Source: Nocardioides iriomotensis (GTDB taxonomy: Bacteria > Actinomycetota > Actinomycetes > Propionibacteriales > Nocardioidaceae). Taken from it: 64,000 nt of DNA. Shown piece after piece: positions 15,132-23,776 of the stretch. The DNA lies in contig NZ_SDPU01000018.1 in the NCBI RefSeq assembly GCF_004168035.1, positions 62,001 to 126,000 of the forward strand, read 5' to 3'. Numbering within the stretch: the first letter of the stretch is position 1; each line of letters opens with the position of its first letter. The notes beneath the pieces are model-generated. The model was not told the DNA's origin. It worked only from the letters and a program-made list of their open reading frames with translations, and searched no databases. The translations under genes and the position numbers were made by a program.

Positions 15132-16766
15132 GTGAGACTTCTCGCCGTGAGACGACGACGCCTCTCCCTCGCGGGGCAGCTGCTCGCGTTGCAGGCCGTC
15201 GTCGTCCTGCTGGTGGTGCTGGGTCTGACCCCGGTGCTGCTGGTGCAGAACGACGTGGCGTTCCGCCGCACCGAGAGCCGCCGCGTGCTCGCCACCGCCG
15301 AGAACGTCGCCGACACCCGTGTGCTCGAGGCCGGTCTGGCCACGGGCACCAACGAAGGCGTGCCGGGGGAGGCGGAGCGGGCGCGCGCGACGTCCGGCTC
15401 GTCGTACGTCCTCGTCACCGACGAGAACGGCGAGGTGGTGCACTCCTCGAACCCGCGGGACGTCGGTACGACGGTCACCCGGCCCGGCCCCGGCCGCTCG
15501 TGGGTCGGCGTGGTCGACGAGGACGGCCGCAGCGCGATCGAGGCACGCGCGCCGGTGCAGGCCATCCGGGCGCGTCAGGACGTGCTGATCGGCGACGTGG
15601 TCGGCTACGTGATCATCGGCCGCGACTACCCGACGCTGTGGCAGCGGCTCGGGACGACGGCGCCCACGCTGCTGATCTACGTGCTCGTCGGCTCGCTGGT
15701 CGGGCTGGGCGGCAGCCTGCTGCTGTCCCGGCGGATCAAGCGGCAGACCCACGGCCTGGAGCCCAACGAGATCGCGGGCCTGGTCGAGCACCGCGAGGCG
15801 ATGCTGCACGGCCTGCGCGAGGGCGTGGTCGGCGTCGACACCTCCGGGCGCGTGACGCTGGTGAACGACGAGGCGGTGCGGCTGCTCGCCCTCGACGGCA
15901 GCGACCCGGTCGGCCGGCCGGTCGCCGAGCTGCCGCTGCCGCCGTCGGTCACCTCGGTGCTCGCCGGCGAGACGGGCGCGAGCGACCTCGCCGTCGCGTC
16001 GGCCGGGCGGGTGCTGGTGCTCAACCAGATGCCGGTGGTGAACCAGGGGCTGCGCATCGGCTGGGTGACCACCGTGCGCGACCGGACCGAGCTCGTCGAC
16101 CTCAACCGGCAGCTCGACGTGTGGCGCAGCACGACGGACACGCTGCGCTCGCAGGCGCACGAGTTCAGCAACCGGATGCACACGATCGCCGGCCTCATCG
16201 AGCTCGAGGAGTACGACGAGGTGGCGGCCTTCGTGGCCACGCAGGCCCAGGCCCGCGCGGGCTGGGCGGACCGCGTGGTCGCACGCGTCGAGGACGCCGC
16301 CGTCGCTGCGCTGCTGGTCGCCAAGGGCAGCCGGGCCACCGAGCTCGGCGTGCGGCTGGACGTCGAGGACGACGCGCGGCTGCCGGCCCTCGCCGACGAC
16401 GTCTCCGCCGACCTGGTGACCGTGATCGGGAACCTCGTCGACAACGCGATGGAGGCGGTCGCGCCCACGCAGGGCTCGGTCGTGGTAGGCCTGTCGTGCG
16501 CCGGGCACGCCGTCGAGGTCCGGGTCTCCGACGACGGCCCGGGCGTGCCCGACGAGCTGGTCGAGCGGGTCTTCGCGCAGGGGTTCAGCACCAAGGCCCC
16601 CGGCGCGCAGGGCGACCCCGGCGAGCGCGGGTGGGGCCTGGCCCTCTGCCGCGTCGTGTGCGAGCGCCGCGGCGGGTCGGTCGACGTGGGCCGCGTGACG
16701 CGTGCCGGCGACCGCCGTACCGTCTTCACGGCTGTCGTGCCCACCGACCGGGAGGTGTCCTCGTGA
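15132..16766 (+). CDS. CitA/DcuS-type sensor histidine kinase
   Basis: The 544-residue membrane kinase has TM segments at about 14-37 and 176-199 flanking an extracellular Cache-like sensor domain. A cytoplasmic PAS domain (about 220-320) follows. The phospho-acceptor is His343 (RSQAHEFSNRMHTIAG), and the ATPase domain has NLVDNAMEAV, SDDGPGVPDE and GWGLALCRVV. This arrangement matches the citrate/dicarboxylate sensor family. It starts at GTG just two bases from the divergent second tctC gene and overlaps its response regulator by 4 bases, so it should control the tctCBA locus. Confidence 0.93.
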   Translation: MRLLAVRRRRLSLAGQLLALQAVVVLLVVLGLTPVLLVQNDVAFRRTESRRVLATAENVADTRVLEAGLATGTNEGVPGEAERARATSGSSYVLVTDENGEVVHSSNPRDVGTTVTRPGPGRSWVGVVDEDGRSAIEARAPVQAIRARQDVLIGDVVGYVIIGRDYPTLWQRLGTTAPTLLIYVLVGSLVGLGGSLLLSRRIKRQTHGLEPNEIAGLVEHREAMLHGLREGVVGVDTSGRVTLVNDEAVRLLALDGSDPVGRPVAELPLPPSVTSVLAGETGASDLAVASAGRVLVLNQMPVVNQGLRIGWVTTVRDRTELVDLNRQLDVWRSTTDTLRSQAHEFSNRMHTIAGLIELEEYDEVAAFVATQAQARAGWADRVVARVEDAAVAALLVAKGSRATELGVRLDVEDDARLPALADDVSADLVTVIGNLVDNAMEAVAPTQGSVVVGLSCAGHAVEVRVSDDGPGVPDELVERVFAQGFSTKAPGAQGDPGERGWGLALCRVVCERRGGSVDVGRVTRAGDRRTVFTAVVPTDREVSS

Positions 16767-17473
16767 CCGCGCTGCGCGTGCTGGTCGTCGACGACGACTT
16801 CATGGTGGCGCGGGTGCACCGGAAGTTCGTCGAGCGCGTGCCCGGCTTCGAGGTCGTCGGCGAGGCGCGCACCGGGACCGAGGCGATCGACGCCGTCCGC
16901 GAGCTGCGGCCCGACCTGGTGCTGCTCGACATCTACCTGCCCGACATGACCGGGCTCGAGGTGCTGCGCTCGCTGCGCGCCGCAACCGACCCCGTCGACG
17001 TCCTCGTCGTCAGCGCCGCGCGCGACCTAGAGACGGTGCAGGAGGCGTTCCGCGGCGGGGCCGTGCAGTACCTCATCAAGCCGTTCACCGCCGAGGCGAT
17101 GCGCGACCGGCTCACGGAGTTCCAGCGCCGGCACCGCTCGGTGCAGTCCGCGGTCGCCGGGTCGGGGGAGATGGCGCAGCGGGAGGTCGATGCGCTGTTC
17201 GGCGCCGCCTCCGCCGCGCGCCGGCCGTCCGACGCCGAGCTGCCCAAGGGTCTGACCGTGCAGACGTTGCAGCTCGTCGGCTCCGCGCTGAGGAGCGCGA
17301 CCTCCGACGAGGGCGCGACGTTGAGCTCGGCCGAGTGCGCCGACGAGGTCGGCCTCGCCCGCGTGTCGGTGCGCAGGTACCTGGAGCACCTGGTCACCAC
17401 CGGGCACGCCGAGGTGTCGCTGCGCTACGGCCGCGCCGGTCGCCCCGAGCGGCGGTACCGCTGGGTCGGCTAG
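16763..17473 (+). CDS. CitB/DcuR-type response regulator
   Basis: The 236-residue regulator has a receiver domain with DDD (10-12), phospho-acceptor Asp56 (LLDIYLP) and Lys106 (YLIKPF). A C-terminal helix-turn-helix region follows, [31 protein letters not shown], of the type found in CitB/DcuR regulators. It starts at GTG inside the stop of the kinase gene. It probably activates a tricarboxylate transport operon in response to the external acid. Confidence 0.92.
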   Translation: MTALRVLVVDDDFMVARVHRKFVERVPGFEVVGEARTGTEAIDAVRELRPDLVLLDIYLPDMTGLEVLRSLRAATDPVDVLVVSAARDLETVQEAFRGGAVQYLIKPFTAEAMRDRLTEFQRRHRSVQSAVAGSGEMAQREVDALFGAASAARRPSDAELPKGLTVQTLQLVGSALRSATSDEGATLSSAECADEVGLARVSVRRYLEHLVTTGHAEVSLRYGRAGRPERRYRWVG

Positions 17474-18162
17474 GGCAGCCGCCAGTCGATCGCCGTACCG
17501 CCCTGCTGCTCCAGCAGCGCGTTGACCCGGCTGAACGGCCGCGACCCGAAGAAGCCCCGCGACGCCGACAGCGGTGACGGGTGCACGGACTCGACCCACG
17601 GCACGTCGCCGGCGGCGAGCAGCGGCTTGAGGCTCTGTGCGTCGCGGCCCCAGAGGATCGCGGCCCGCGGTCCGCCGCGCGCGACGAACGACTCGATCGC
17701 CTGCTCGGTCACCGCCTCCCAGCCGCGTCCGCGGTGGCTGGCCGGCGCACCGTGCGCGACGGTCAGCACGCGGTTGAGCAGCATCACGCCCTGCTCGAAC
17801 CACGGGCTCAGGTCACCGTTCGACGGCGGCGGCACGTCGAGGTCGCTCATCAGCTCCTTGTAGATGTTGACGAGGCTCTTCGGCAGCGGCCGTACGTCGG
17901 GCGCGACGCTGAACGACAGCCCTACCGGGTGACCCGGCGTGGGATAGGGGTCCTGGCCGACGACGAGCACCTTCACGTCCGCGAGCGGGCGGCTGAACGC
18001 GCGGAGGATGTGGTCGCCGTGCGGGAGGTACGGCCGGCCCGCGGCGATCTCGTCCCTGAGGAACCGGCCCATCGCGGCGATCCGGTCGTCCACGGGAGCG
18101 AGCGCCTCGGCCCAGTCGGGGGCGACGAGCCCGCGGTCGACGAGTCCGGCCAGTGCGTTCAC
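17470..18162 (-). CDS. ung: Uracil-DNA glycosylase, family 1
   Basis: The 230-residue enzyme carries GQDPYPTPG (69-77, catalytic Asp71), SFSV near 83-86, and [21 protein letters not shown] with His194, the family 1 signature. It removes uracil from DNA arising by cytosine deamination or misincorporation. The start is GTG 18162. Its stop overlaps the convergent response regulator gene by 4 bases. Length is usual for the family. Confidence 0.95.
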   Translation of the reverse strand: MNALAGLVDRGLVAPDWAEALAPVDDRIAAMGRFLRDEIAAGRPYLPHGDHILRAFSRPLADVKVLVVGQDPYPTPGHPVGLSFSVAPDVRPLPKSLVNIYKELMSDLDVPPPSNGDLSPWFEQGVMLLNRVLTVAHGAPASHRGRGWEAVTEQAIESFVARGGPRAAILWGRDAQSLKPLLAAGDVPWVESVHPSPLSASRGFFGSRPFSRVNALLEQQGGTAIDWRLP

Positions 18163-18257
18163 GGGCGGCCACGCTAGCGGACCGGCGCGGGCACTTCCCA
18201 CGCGATCTGGACGCCTCCCACGTGGAATTCCGCTTGTTGAGCGTCCATAACCCCGCG

Positions 18258-18407
18258 TTACAGCGGGGGCTCCTCGCGGTGCCGGATCGCCAGCACCACG
18301 CCGACCGCGGCGAGCAGCGGCCCGAACGCCAGCAGCAGGATGAACACCCACTCGAACCCGTGCAGGGGCCCCAGGTGCAGCACCGGGACCGCCGGGATGC
18401 TCGTCAC
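18258..18407 (-). CDS. Small membrane protein of 49 residues
   Basis: This short gene starts at GTG 18407, overlapping the stop of the large membrane protein gene (GTGA), which suggests translational coupling. It encodes a histidine-containing polar start ([12 protein letters not shown]), one clear membrane helix ([21 protein letters not shown]) and a charged tail. It is probably a small partner of the upstream protein. I do not recognise a family. Confidence 0.65.
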   Translation of the reverse strand: MTSIPAVPVLHLGPLHGFEWVFILLLAFGPLLAAVGVVLAIRHREEPPL

Positions 18408-20266
18408 GCCGGGACCTCCTCGCGGTCGTCGGCAGTGGTGCCACTGGCCGTGGACTCCGAGAAGCGCCGCACGCCCCAGCCGAGCCCGATGGCCAGCGCG
18501 AGCGAGCAGACCAGGACCACGAGCCCCGCCGCGCCCCACAGCCAGCCGGGGACGTCGTCGTTGAGCTCGCGCTGGAGGATCAGCTTCTCGTCGACGGCCG
18601 GCCGGGTCGCGGCCTTCGCGGTGACCTCGGGCTCGTCGAGCACGCGGTCCGCGGGCATGTACACCGCGACGCCGGAGATGTCGCGACCGTCCTGCACCCG
18701 GACGAGCGTCTTCCACGAGCCGCCGACCGGCACCCGCTCGGGGGTCCGGTACGTCGTGGCGTCGACCCGCTCCAGGTCGACCACGCGGAGGTCGCGGGAG
18801 GCGCCGCCCTGCCAGGCGGTGACCGTCAGCCAGGCGGGTGTGCCCTGGACGGGCGGCTGGTCGAACCGCACCTCGACGCGCGCCTCCTCGTCCACACCGG
18901 AGCCGGCGCGGTCGGTGACGCTGAGCGTCGCGGTCAGGTCGTCGGGGACGGACTCGACCACGCCGTTGGTCGTGGTCGCCGCGATCGCGGCGAGGGAGCC
19001 GGCGAACAGCGCCAGCGTGGTACGGCGGGCCGGCAGATCGTGCCGGAGACCGCGGACGAGCAGGCCGCCGAGGAGGCCGCCGGCCAGACCGCCCGCGAGC
19101 GCCATCGGCAGGCCCTCGGACAGCACGTCGGTCGTCCAGGGCAACGGGAACGCGACCTGGGTCCAGGCGTACTCGGCCGCGAAGCCGACCGTGCCGATCA
19201 GGCCGCCGGCGACGGCGCCGAGGGTGAGCGGGCGGTGCGCCAGCTGGACCGCGGCGAGCTCGACGAGCACCGCCTCGGCGACGTACAGCGGGACGGTCGC
19301 CCAGAGCTCGCCGAGGCCGGGGCCGACGACGACGCTGACGCCGCCGCGCACGAGCAGGTAGAAGCCGACCGCCGCGAGCGCGCCGCCGCGGCCGATCCAC
19401 AGCCGCGCGAACACCAGCGACAGGGCCGCGGCGGACGCGATGAGCAGCGGCTGCAGCACGAGCCGGAACTGCGGGACGCCGAAGTCGAACTCGGCCTGGA
19501 ACACCGACAGCCCGATCAGCATGCCGCCGGCCAGGAACGCCTGGAGCACGTAGCGGTGCACCGGCCGAGGGTTGCCGGCGACGGGCGCCAGCGCGTGCCG
19601 GCCCTCCTGGAACAGGATCGCCATCGCGACCAGCGACAGGCCGGCGCCGCCGATGAGCATCAGGTGCGTCGGTCCCCAGAGCGTGACGTCCTGGCCGAAG
19701 ATCCGGTGCCAGATGTCGTCGAGGGGGAAGCCGAGCAGGGCGTAGGAGCCGGCGCACGCGAGCAGCACGCCGCCGACCGGTGCCCGCCACGAGCGGGTGA
19801 GCTGGACGCCGGCCGGACCGGCCTCGTCGCCGCGGGGGAGGGCGCAGGCCAGCACGCCCGAGGCGGAGATGCCGTAGAGGCCGAACATGATCGGGTAGTG
19901 CGCCGGGTTGGCCAGCGGGCCCGCGTCGCGGCCGAACGCGATGTGCAGGGCGATGTCCCAGTACATCCCGAGCAGCGCGGTGACCAGCGACAGCATCGCG
20001 GTGAGCAGGGGCAGGATCGCCCAGCCCGCGAGGTCGCCGGTCCAGCGCTGCCGCTCGAGCCAGTCGGTCGCCGTGCCGAGGACGGTGAGCTGGCCGCGGC
20101 GGTGCGCGAGGACCAGGGCGCCGAGCGCCAGGCAGAGGATCGCCGCCGAGCCGGTGGCGATCAGCACCTGGTCGAGCGGGGCCGCGCCGGCGGGGCGGTC
20201 GGTCGTCGATCCGGCCGACGCGGCCGAGCCGGCGGCCAGCAGGACGAGCTCCGAAGAACGTGACAT
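18404..20266 (-). CDS. Polytopic membrane protein with duplicated His motif and C-terminal beta domain
   Basis: The 620-residue protein has many N-terminal helices (to about residue 415), a predicted beta-rich extracytoplasmic domain (about 425-570) and a final helix. Two related segments stand out: [11 protein letters not shown]...NPAH (His108, Asp114, His123) and [11 protein letters not shown]...GPTH (His187, Asp193, His201). Both fit H-x2-FG-x-D...P-x-H, suggesting an internal duplication with metal or heme ligands. I do not recognise a named family. The C-terminal part ([16 protein letters not shown]) vaguely recalls YtkA/FixH-like domains. ATG 20266 is favoured; an upstream ATG would overlap the operator. 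It is divergent from a MerR gene. Confidence 0.7.
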   Translation of the reverse strand: MSRSSELVLLAAGSAASAGSTTDRPAGAAPLDQVLIATGSAAILCLALGALVLAHRRGQLTVLGTATDWLERQRWTGDLAGWAILPLLTAMLSLVTALLGMYWDIALHIAFGRDAGPLANPAHYPIMFGLYGISASGVLACALPRGDEAGPAGVQLTRSWRAPVGGVLLACAGSYALLGFPLDDIWHRIFGQDVTLWGPTHLMLIGGAGLSLVAMAILFQEGRHALAPVAGNPRPVHRYVLQAFLAGGMLIGLSVFQAEFDFGVPQFRLVLQPLLIASAAALSLVFARLWIGRGGALAAVGFYLLVRGGVSVVVGPGLGELWATVPLYVAEAVLVELAAVQLAHRPLTLGAVAGGLIGTVGFAAEYAWTQVAFPLPWTTDVLSEGLPMALAGGLAGGLLGGLLVRGLRHDLPARRTTLALFAGSLAAIAATTTNGVVESVPDDLTATLSVTDRAGSGVDEEARVEVRFDQPPVQGTPAWLTVTAWQGGASRDLRVVDLERVDATTYRTPERVPVGGSWKTLVRVQDGRDISGVAVYMPADRVLDEPEVTAKAATRPAVDEKLILQRELNDDVPGWLWGAAGLVVLVCSLALAIGLGWGVRRFSESTASGTTADDREEVPA

Positions 20267-20294
20267 GTTTTTATGTAACATCATCGAATGTCAC
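20260..20294. promoter_or_regulatory. Candidate MerR operator in divergent promoter
   Basis: GTGACAT (20260-20266) and ATGTCAC (20288-20294) are perfect inverted repeats, with ATGTAACAT between them. The site covers the start of the membrane protein gene and lies 26 bases before the MerR gene start. It is AT-rich against the surroundings, as expected of a promoter. Confidence 0.5.
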
Positions 20295-20319
20295 ATTGGC
20301 AAGGGTTAGGGTCGGATCC

Positions 20320-21111
20320 GTGAGCGAGAGCACCGTCCGGAGCGAGGAGACCGGGGACAGCGTCGGCGGCTTCGTGATCGAGGAGCTCTCCCGCCGTACC
20401 GGCATCACCGTCCGGTCGCTGCGCTCGTACCAGTCCCGCAAGCTCCTCCCGCCGCCCGACGTCCGCGGGCGCACCGGCTACTACGACCAGCGCCACGTCG
20501 ACCGGATCCAGCTGATCCAGGACCTGCAGAGCGAGGGCTTCAAGCTGCACAGCATCGCCCGGATGCTCGACGAGGGCGGCCGCTCCGACTCCGACCTGCT
20601 GCGGTTCACCCGGTCGGTGCGCACGATGTTCGGCGACACCGAGGGCGCGATCGTCGACGTCGCCGAGCTCGCGGAGCGGTTCGACGTCGGCGACGACCTG
20701 GCAGGTGCCGCCTCCCTGCTGGAGCGGGCGATCAAGCTCGGCCTGCTGCGGCAGGTCGACGACGAGCACTTCGAGGAGCTCGCGCCCCGGCTGATCCGGG
20801 CCGGTGAGCACGCCGTCGAGACTCTCGGCCTCACCGCCCACGAGGCGCTCGACGTGGTCGCCCAGCTGCGCAGGCACGCCGAGGGCGTCGCCAAGCTCTA
20901 CCTCGACCTGTTCCTGTCCCGGGTCTGGACGCCGTTCGCCGAGGCCGGGCAGCCGCAGGAGCAGTGGCCGCAGGTGCAGGCCTCGCTGGAGGAGGTCCGG
21001 CAGCTCGCCACCGAGGCGCTCGTCGGCGCGTTCGAGGTGGTCATGGGCGAGCGGGTCGGCGAGGCCTTCGGGCGTGAGCTCGCCCGCACCGGCCGCCGGC
21101 GAGGGCGCTGA
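20320..21111 (+). CDS. MerR-family transcriptional regulator with long C-terminal domain
   Basis: The 263-residue protein has a MerR DNA-binding domain (FVIEELSRRTGITVRSLRSYQSRKLLPPPDVRGRTGYYDQRHVDRIQLIQDLQSEGF, about 17-72). A long helical C-terminal region follows, with no cysteine pair, so it probably senses an organic ligand or protein instead of a metal. GTG 20320 is chosen because the upstream frame lies within the divergent gene. It likely regulates the histidine-rich membrane protein operon. Repeat copy B begins 3 bases after the stop. Confidence 0.88.
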   Translation: MSESTVRSEETGDSVGGFVIEELSRRTGITVRSLRSYQSRKLLPPPDVRGRTGYYDQRHVDRIQLIQDLQSEGFKLHSIARMLDEGGRSDSDLLRFTRSVRTMFGDTEGAIVDVAELAERFDVGDDLAGAASLLERAIKLGLLRQVDDEHFEELAPRLIRAGEHAVETLGLTAHEALDVVAQLRRHAEGVAKLYLDLFLSRVWTPFAEAGQPQEQWPQVQASLEEVRQLATEALVGAFEVVMGERVGEAFGRELARTGRRRGR

Positions 21112-21113
21112 CA

Positions 21114-21171
21114 AACGATTTGTCCTGCGGCTTTCGGGTGATTCAGGCAGGCGAACCGCAGACGAACCGGT
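21114..21171 (+). repeat. Palindromic element, copy B
   Basis: The arms AACGATTTGTCCTGC (21114-21128) and GCAGACGAACCGGT (21158-21171) are degenerate inverted repeats around a 29-base centre with TCGGGTGATTCA. It lies between the merR stop and the start of the unknown gene at 21195. It is in the same orientation as copy A and opposite to copy C. Confidence 0.8.
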
Positions 21172-21194
21172 CCGAACCGTCCGATACTGCCGAC

Positions 21195-22763
21195 ATGGGG
21201 GACCAGAGCGACCAGGCGCGCCTCGCCGCGCTGCTGCGGCTGATGGCGCTCGAGGACATCGGGCTCAGCGAGCGGCAGGAGATCGACCGCCTGCGTCGCT
21301 TCCGGCTCCCGTGGTCGGCCGGCACCGCGACGACGGCGCTCGACGTGGCGCGCTGCCGGTCGGACTTCAACGACCTGCACGTCGGGATCGCCCTCGGTGC
21401 CGCGCACCGGGTCTGCTCCGCCGGTGAGGCCGACGCCGCGCTGGTGGACGCGCTCGCCGCGACCCGCGACTGGCTCGACACCGTCGCCGTGCACCGGTGG
21501 CGGGTACCCGACATGCAGGCCCGGGTACGGCGGGTGCTCGTCGCGGCCTCGCCGCCGGCCCTGCTGGACCTCTCGCTGGTCCGCGACGGGGACGGCTGGG
21601 GCGCCCGCGCGCGCGACCTCGCCCGCGAGCTCCCCGCCGACGCGGTCGCACCGGTCGTGCGGCTCGTCGGCGACCTCGGCTCCAAGCGCCCGTCGAAGAC
21701 GTGGCACGCCGCGATGGCCGACGCGGTCCACCCGGAGCCGGCCCGCGCCCTGGTGGTCGGCTGGCTGCGGCGCGCATCGGACGCCGACCGGGCGCTGCCC
21801 GGCCGGCTCTTCTGCCCGGGCAACGACGACCTCGTCCGCGCGAGCGTCTTCGCGGCGCAGCACGTGGACGACGACCGGCTGCCGTTCCTCCTCGGAGCAC
21901 TCGCCCGGCGCGGGGCCGCGACCAGTGGTCTGCCGGGTGCGACCGAGGCGCTGGCGCTGAAGGTGGCGACCGCCGCGATCGACGTGCTCGGCGCACGCGA
22001 CGCCAGCGCCGACCGCGCGGAGCTCCAGGCGCTCCTTGAGGACCTCACGCGGCGCGACCTCGTCGCCCGGGTCGGGCTCCTTCTCGGCGAGACCGACGCG
22101 AGCGAACGCCGCAACGAGCTGCTGCGGCGCGCGAAGGCGTCCGACGTACGACGGAAGGCCGACGCCGCGCCTCGGCGGCGACGCGCGGCGGTCGAGCAGG
22201 AGGTGCGCCGGCTCGTCGCCCCGGTCGCGCGCGAGCACGGCTTCGCCGGCAGCGGCACGCTGCTGCGGCGCCGGCACCTCGACCGGCTCGACCTGCTCGC
22301 GATCGGCATCCACGACGGCCGGCCGCGGCTGACGTTCGGCACCCGCTTCGCGGCCGCGCACCCGCCCGACGAACCGCGGCACGTGCCGATGGACAGGACC
22401 CGCGACGTGCACCTCGACGTCCGGCTCGTCGACGACTTCGTGACCGAGGGGCGAGACGGCCTGCTGGCGATGGCCGACCGCGTCACCGAGGTCGTCGTGC
22501 CGTTCCTCGACGACCTCGGCAGCTACCCCGTCGTGCGCGACCACCTGCTGCACGGCAGCCGGCTCACCGGCGAGGTGCTGGACCTCACGAGCCCCGGGTC
22601 GCCGCAGGCCGACGGGGTGCTGGGACTCCTCGCCCTCGACGCCCGCGACACCGAGACCGCGGTCGCGGCACTCGAGCGGCGCGTCGGGTTCGTCGAGGAG
22701 CGCGACCCGGACGCGGCCGAGCTGGCCTTCTGGCGCGACTGCCTCGCCCGCGCCCTGCGCTGA
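21195..22763 (+). CDS. Unknown 522-residue protein bracketed by inverted repeats
   Basis: The protein is soluble, with no signal or membrane segment. It is leucine-, alanine- and arginine-rich and probably helical for its first 330 residues (possible HEAT-like arrays). The C-terminal third (EHGFAGSGTLLRRRHLDRLDLLAIGIHDGRPRLTFGTRFAA) weakly resembles the DUF4304-type domain; this is tentative. Copy B ends 23 bases before its ATG and copy C starts 11 bases after its stop, in inverted orientation. No neighbour suggests a function. Confidence 0.65.
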   Translation: MGDQSDQARLAALLRLMALEDIGLSERQEIDRLRRFRLPWSAGTATTALDVARCRSDFNDLHVGIALGAAHRVCSAGEADAALVDALAATRDWLDTVAVHRWRVPDMQARVRRVLVAASPPALLDLSLVRDGDGWGARARDLARELPADAVAPVVRLVGDLGSKRPSKTWHAAMADAVHPEPARALVVGWLRRASDADRALPGRLFCPGNDDLVRASVFAAQHVDDDRLPFLLGALARRGAATSGLPGATEALALKVATAAIDVLGARDASADRAELQALLEDLTRRDLVARVGLLLGETDASERRNELLRRAKASDVRRKADAAPRRRRAAVEQEVRRLVAPVAREHGFAGSGTLLRRRHLDRLDLLAIGIHDGRPRLTFGTRFAAAHPPDEPRHVPMDRTRDVHLDVRLVDDFVTEGRDGLLAMADRVTEVVVPFLDDLGSYPVVRDHLLHGSRLTGEVLDLTSPGSPQADGVLGLLALDARDTETAVAALERRVGFVEERDPDAAELAFWRDCLARALR

Positions 22764-22774
22764 TCCCGGCTCGC

Positions 22775-22836
22775 ACAACGATTCGTCTGCCAATCGCCCG
22801 TGTGAATCACCCCGTAGACCGCAGACGAATCGTTGT
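22775..22836 (-). repeat. Palindromic element, copy C (perfect arms)
   Basis: ACAACGATTCGTCTGC (22775-22790) and GCAGACGAATCGTTGT (22821-22836) are perfect 16-base inverted repeats around a 30-base centre. Read on the minus strand, the centre contains CGGGGTGATTCA, as in copies A and B. It sits between two convergent stops (22763 and 22843) and may work as a bidirectional terminator. Confidence 0.88.
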
Positions 22837-22842
22837 CGTCCG

Positions 22843-23760
22843 TCAGGAGCGCGCGACCAGGTCCTCGAGCAGCGTCGCGGTGGCCCGCGCCCCGGTCGCG
22901 AGCGGGTGGAACGCGAGGGCGACACCCGGCTGGGTCTGCCGCCCGTTCACCCAGGGCCGGGCCGAGCAGACGTCGTGTCCGGCGGACGCGGTGTAGAGGT
23001 CGAGGTAGTCCACGCCGGCGGCGTCGGCGGCGCCACGCAGGGACGCGTCGAGCTCGCGCAGCACCCGGTCGCCGAACGACACGTCGCCGTCGGCGAACGG
23101 CAGGAGCCGCGGGCACGCCCCGTCGCTGGGGGCGATCCGCGGGTAGCCGACCAGGATGACGCGCGCGTTGGGCGCGCGCTGCTCGATGCGCCGCAGCGAG
23201 CGCTCGACGTTCCGGCCGATGTCGGGGATGCGGGACACGAGCCGCTCGCCGAGCGCCGAGGTGGCGCACGGCGCGCCGGTCGGGTCGCTGGAGCGCAGCT
23301 GCAGGCAGGTCCGGACGAGCCCGCCGAACAGGCCGAAGTCGTTGCCGCCGATGCCGACCGTCACGAGGTCCGTGCGGTCGTCGAGGACGCGCAGCTGGGG
23401 CGGCGCGCTCGCCTGCTGCACCGTCGACTGGCGCCGCACCAGGTCGCGGGTGCTGGCTCCGGAGCAGCTGACGTCGGTCAGCCGCAGCCCGAGCGCGTCC
23501 GCGAGCAGCGACGGGTAGTTGCCGTCGGAGCGGAAGCAGCCGGTCTCCAGCTCGGTCATCGGCACCAGCGGCGCGGCGGTGAACGAGTCGCCGAGCGCGA
23601 CGTACCGCTGCGGCGGTGCGGCGTCGTCGAGGTTCCCGGCCTGCTCCGGTGCGGCCGCGCCGGAGAGCGGCGCGGCCGGGGTCTCCTGCGGGGCCGCGGA
23701 GCAGCCGGTCAGCGCGAGGAGGGCGACCAGGGCGGCGGTGACGAGTCGCACGGTTGTCAC
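22843..23760 (-). CDS. SGNH/GDSL-family hydrolase lipoprotein
   Basis: The 305-residue protein starts at GTG with a lipoprotein signal (lipobox LTGC, Cys20). The SGNH blocks are VALGDSFTA (Ser59), a glycine-containing second block, GIGGNDFG (block III Asn) and a C-terminal AFHPLATG with the catalytic His. It is an exported esterase or lipase of the SEST-like type found in actinobacteria. Cysteine pairs in the mature part may form disulphides. It is separated from the permease gene by 16 bases and may share a transcript. Confidence 0.88.
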   Translation of the reverse strand: MTTVRLVTAALVALLALTGCSAAPQETPAAPLSGAAAPEQAGNLDDAAPPQRYVALGDSFTAAPLVPMTELETGCFRSDGNYPSLLADALGLRLTDVSCSGASTRDLVRRQSTVQQASAPPQLRVLDDRTDLVTVGIGGNDFGLFGGLVRTCLQLRSSDPTGAPCATSALGERLVSRIPDIGRNVERSLRRIEQRAPNARVILVGYPRIAPSDGACPRLLPFADGDVSFGDRVLRELDASLRGAADAAGVDYLDLYTASAGHDVCSARPWVNGRQTQPGVALAFHPLATGARATATLLEDLVARS

Positions 23761-23776
23761 CTCCAGGCGGCCGGCG

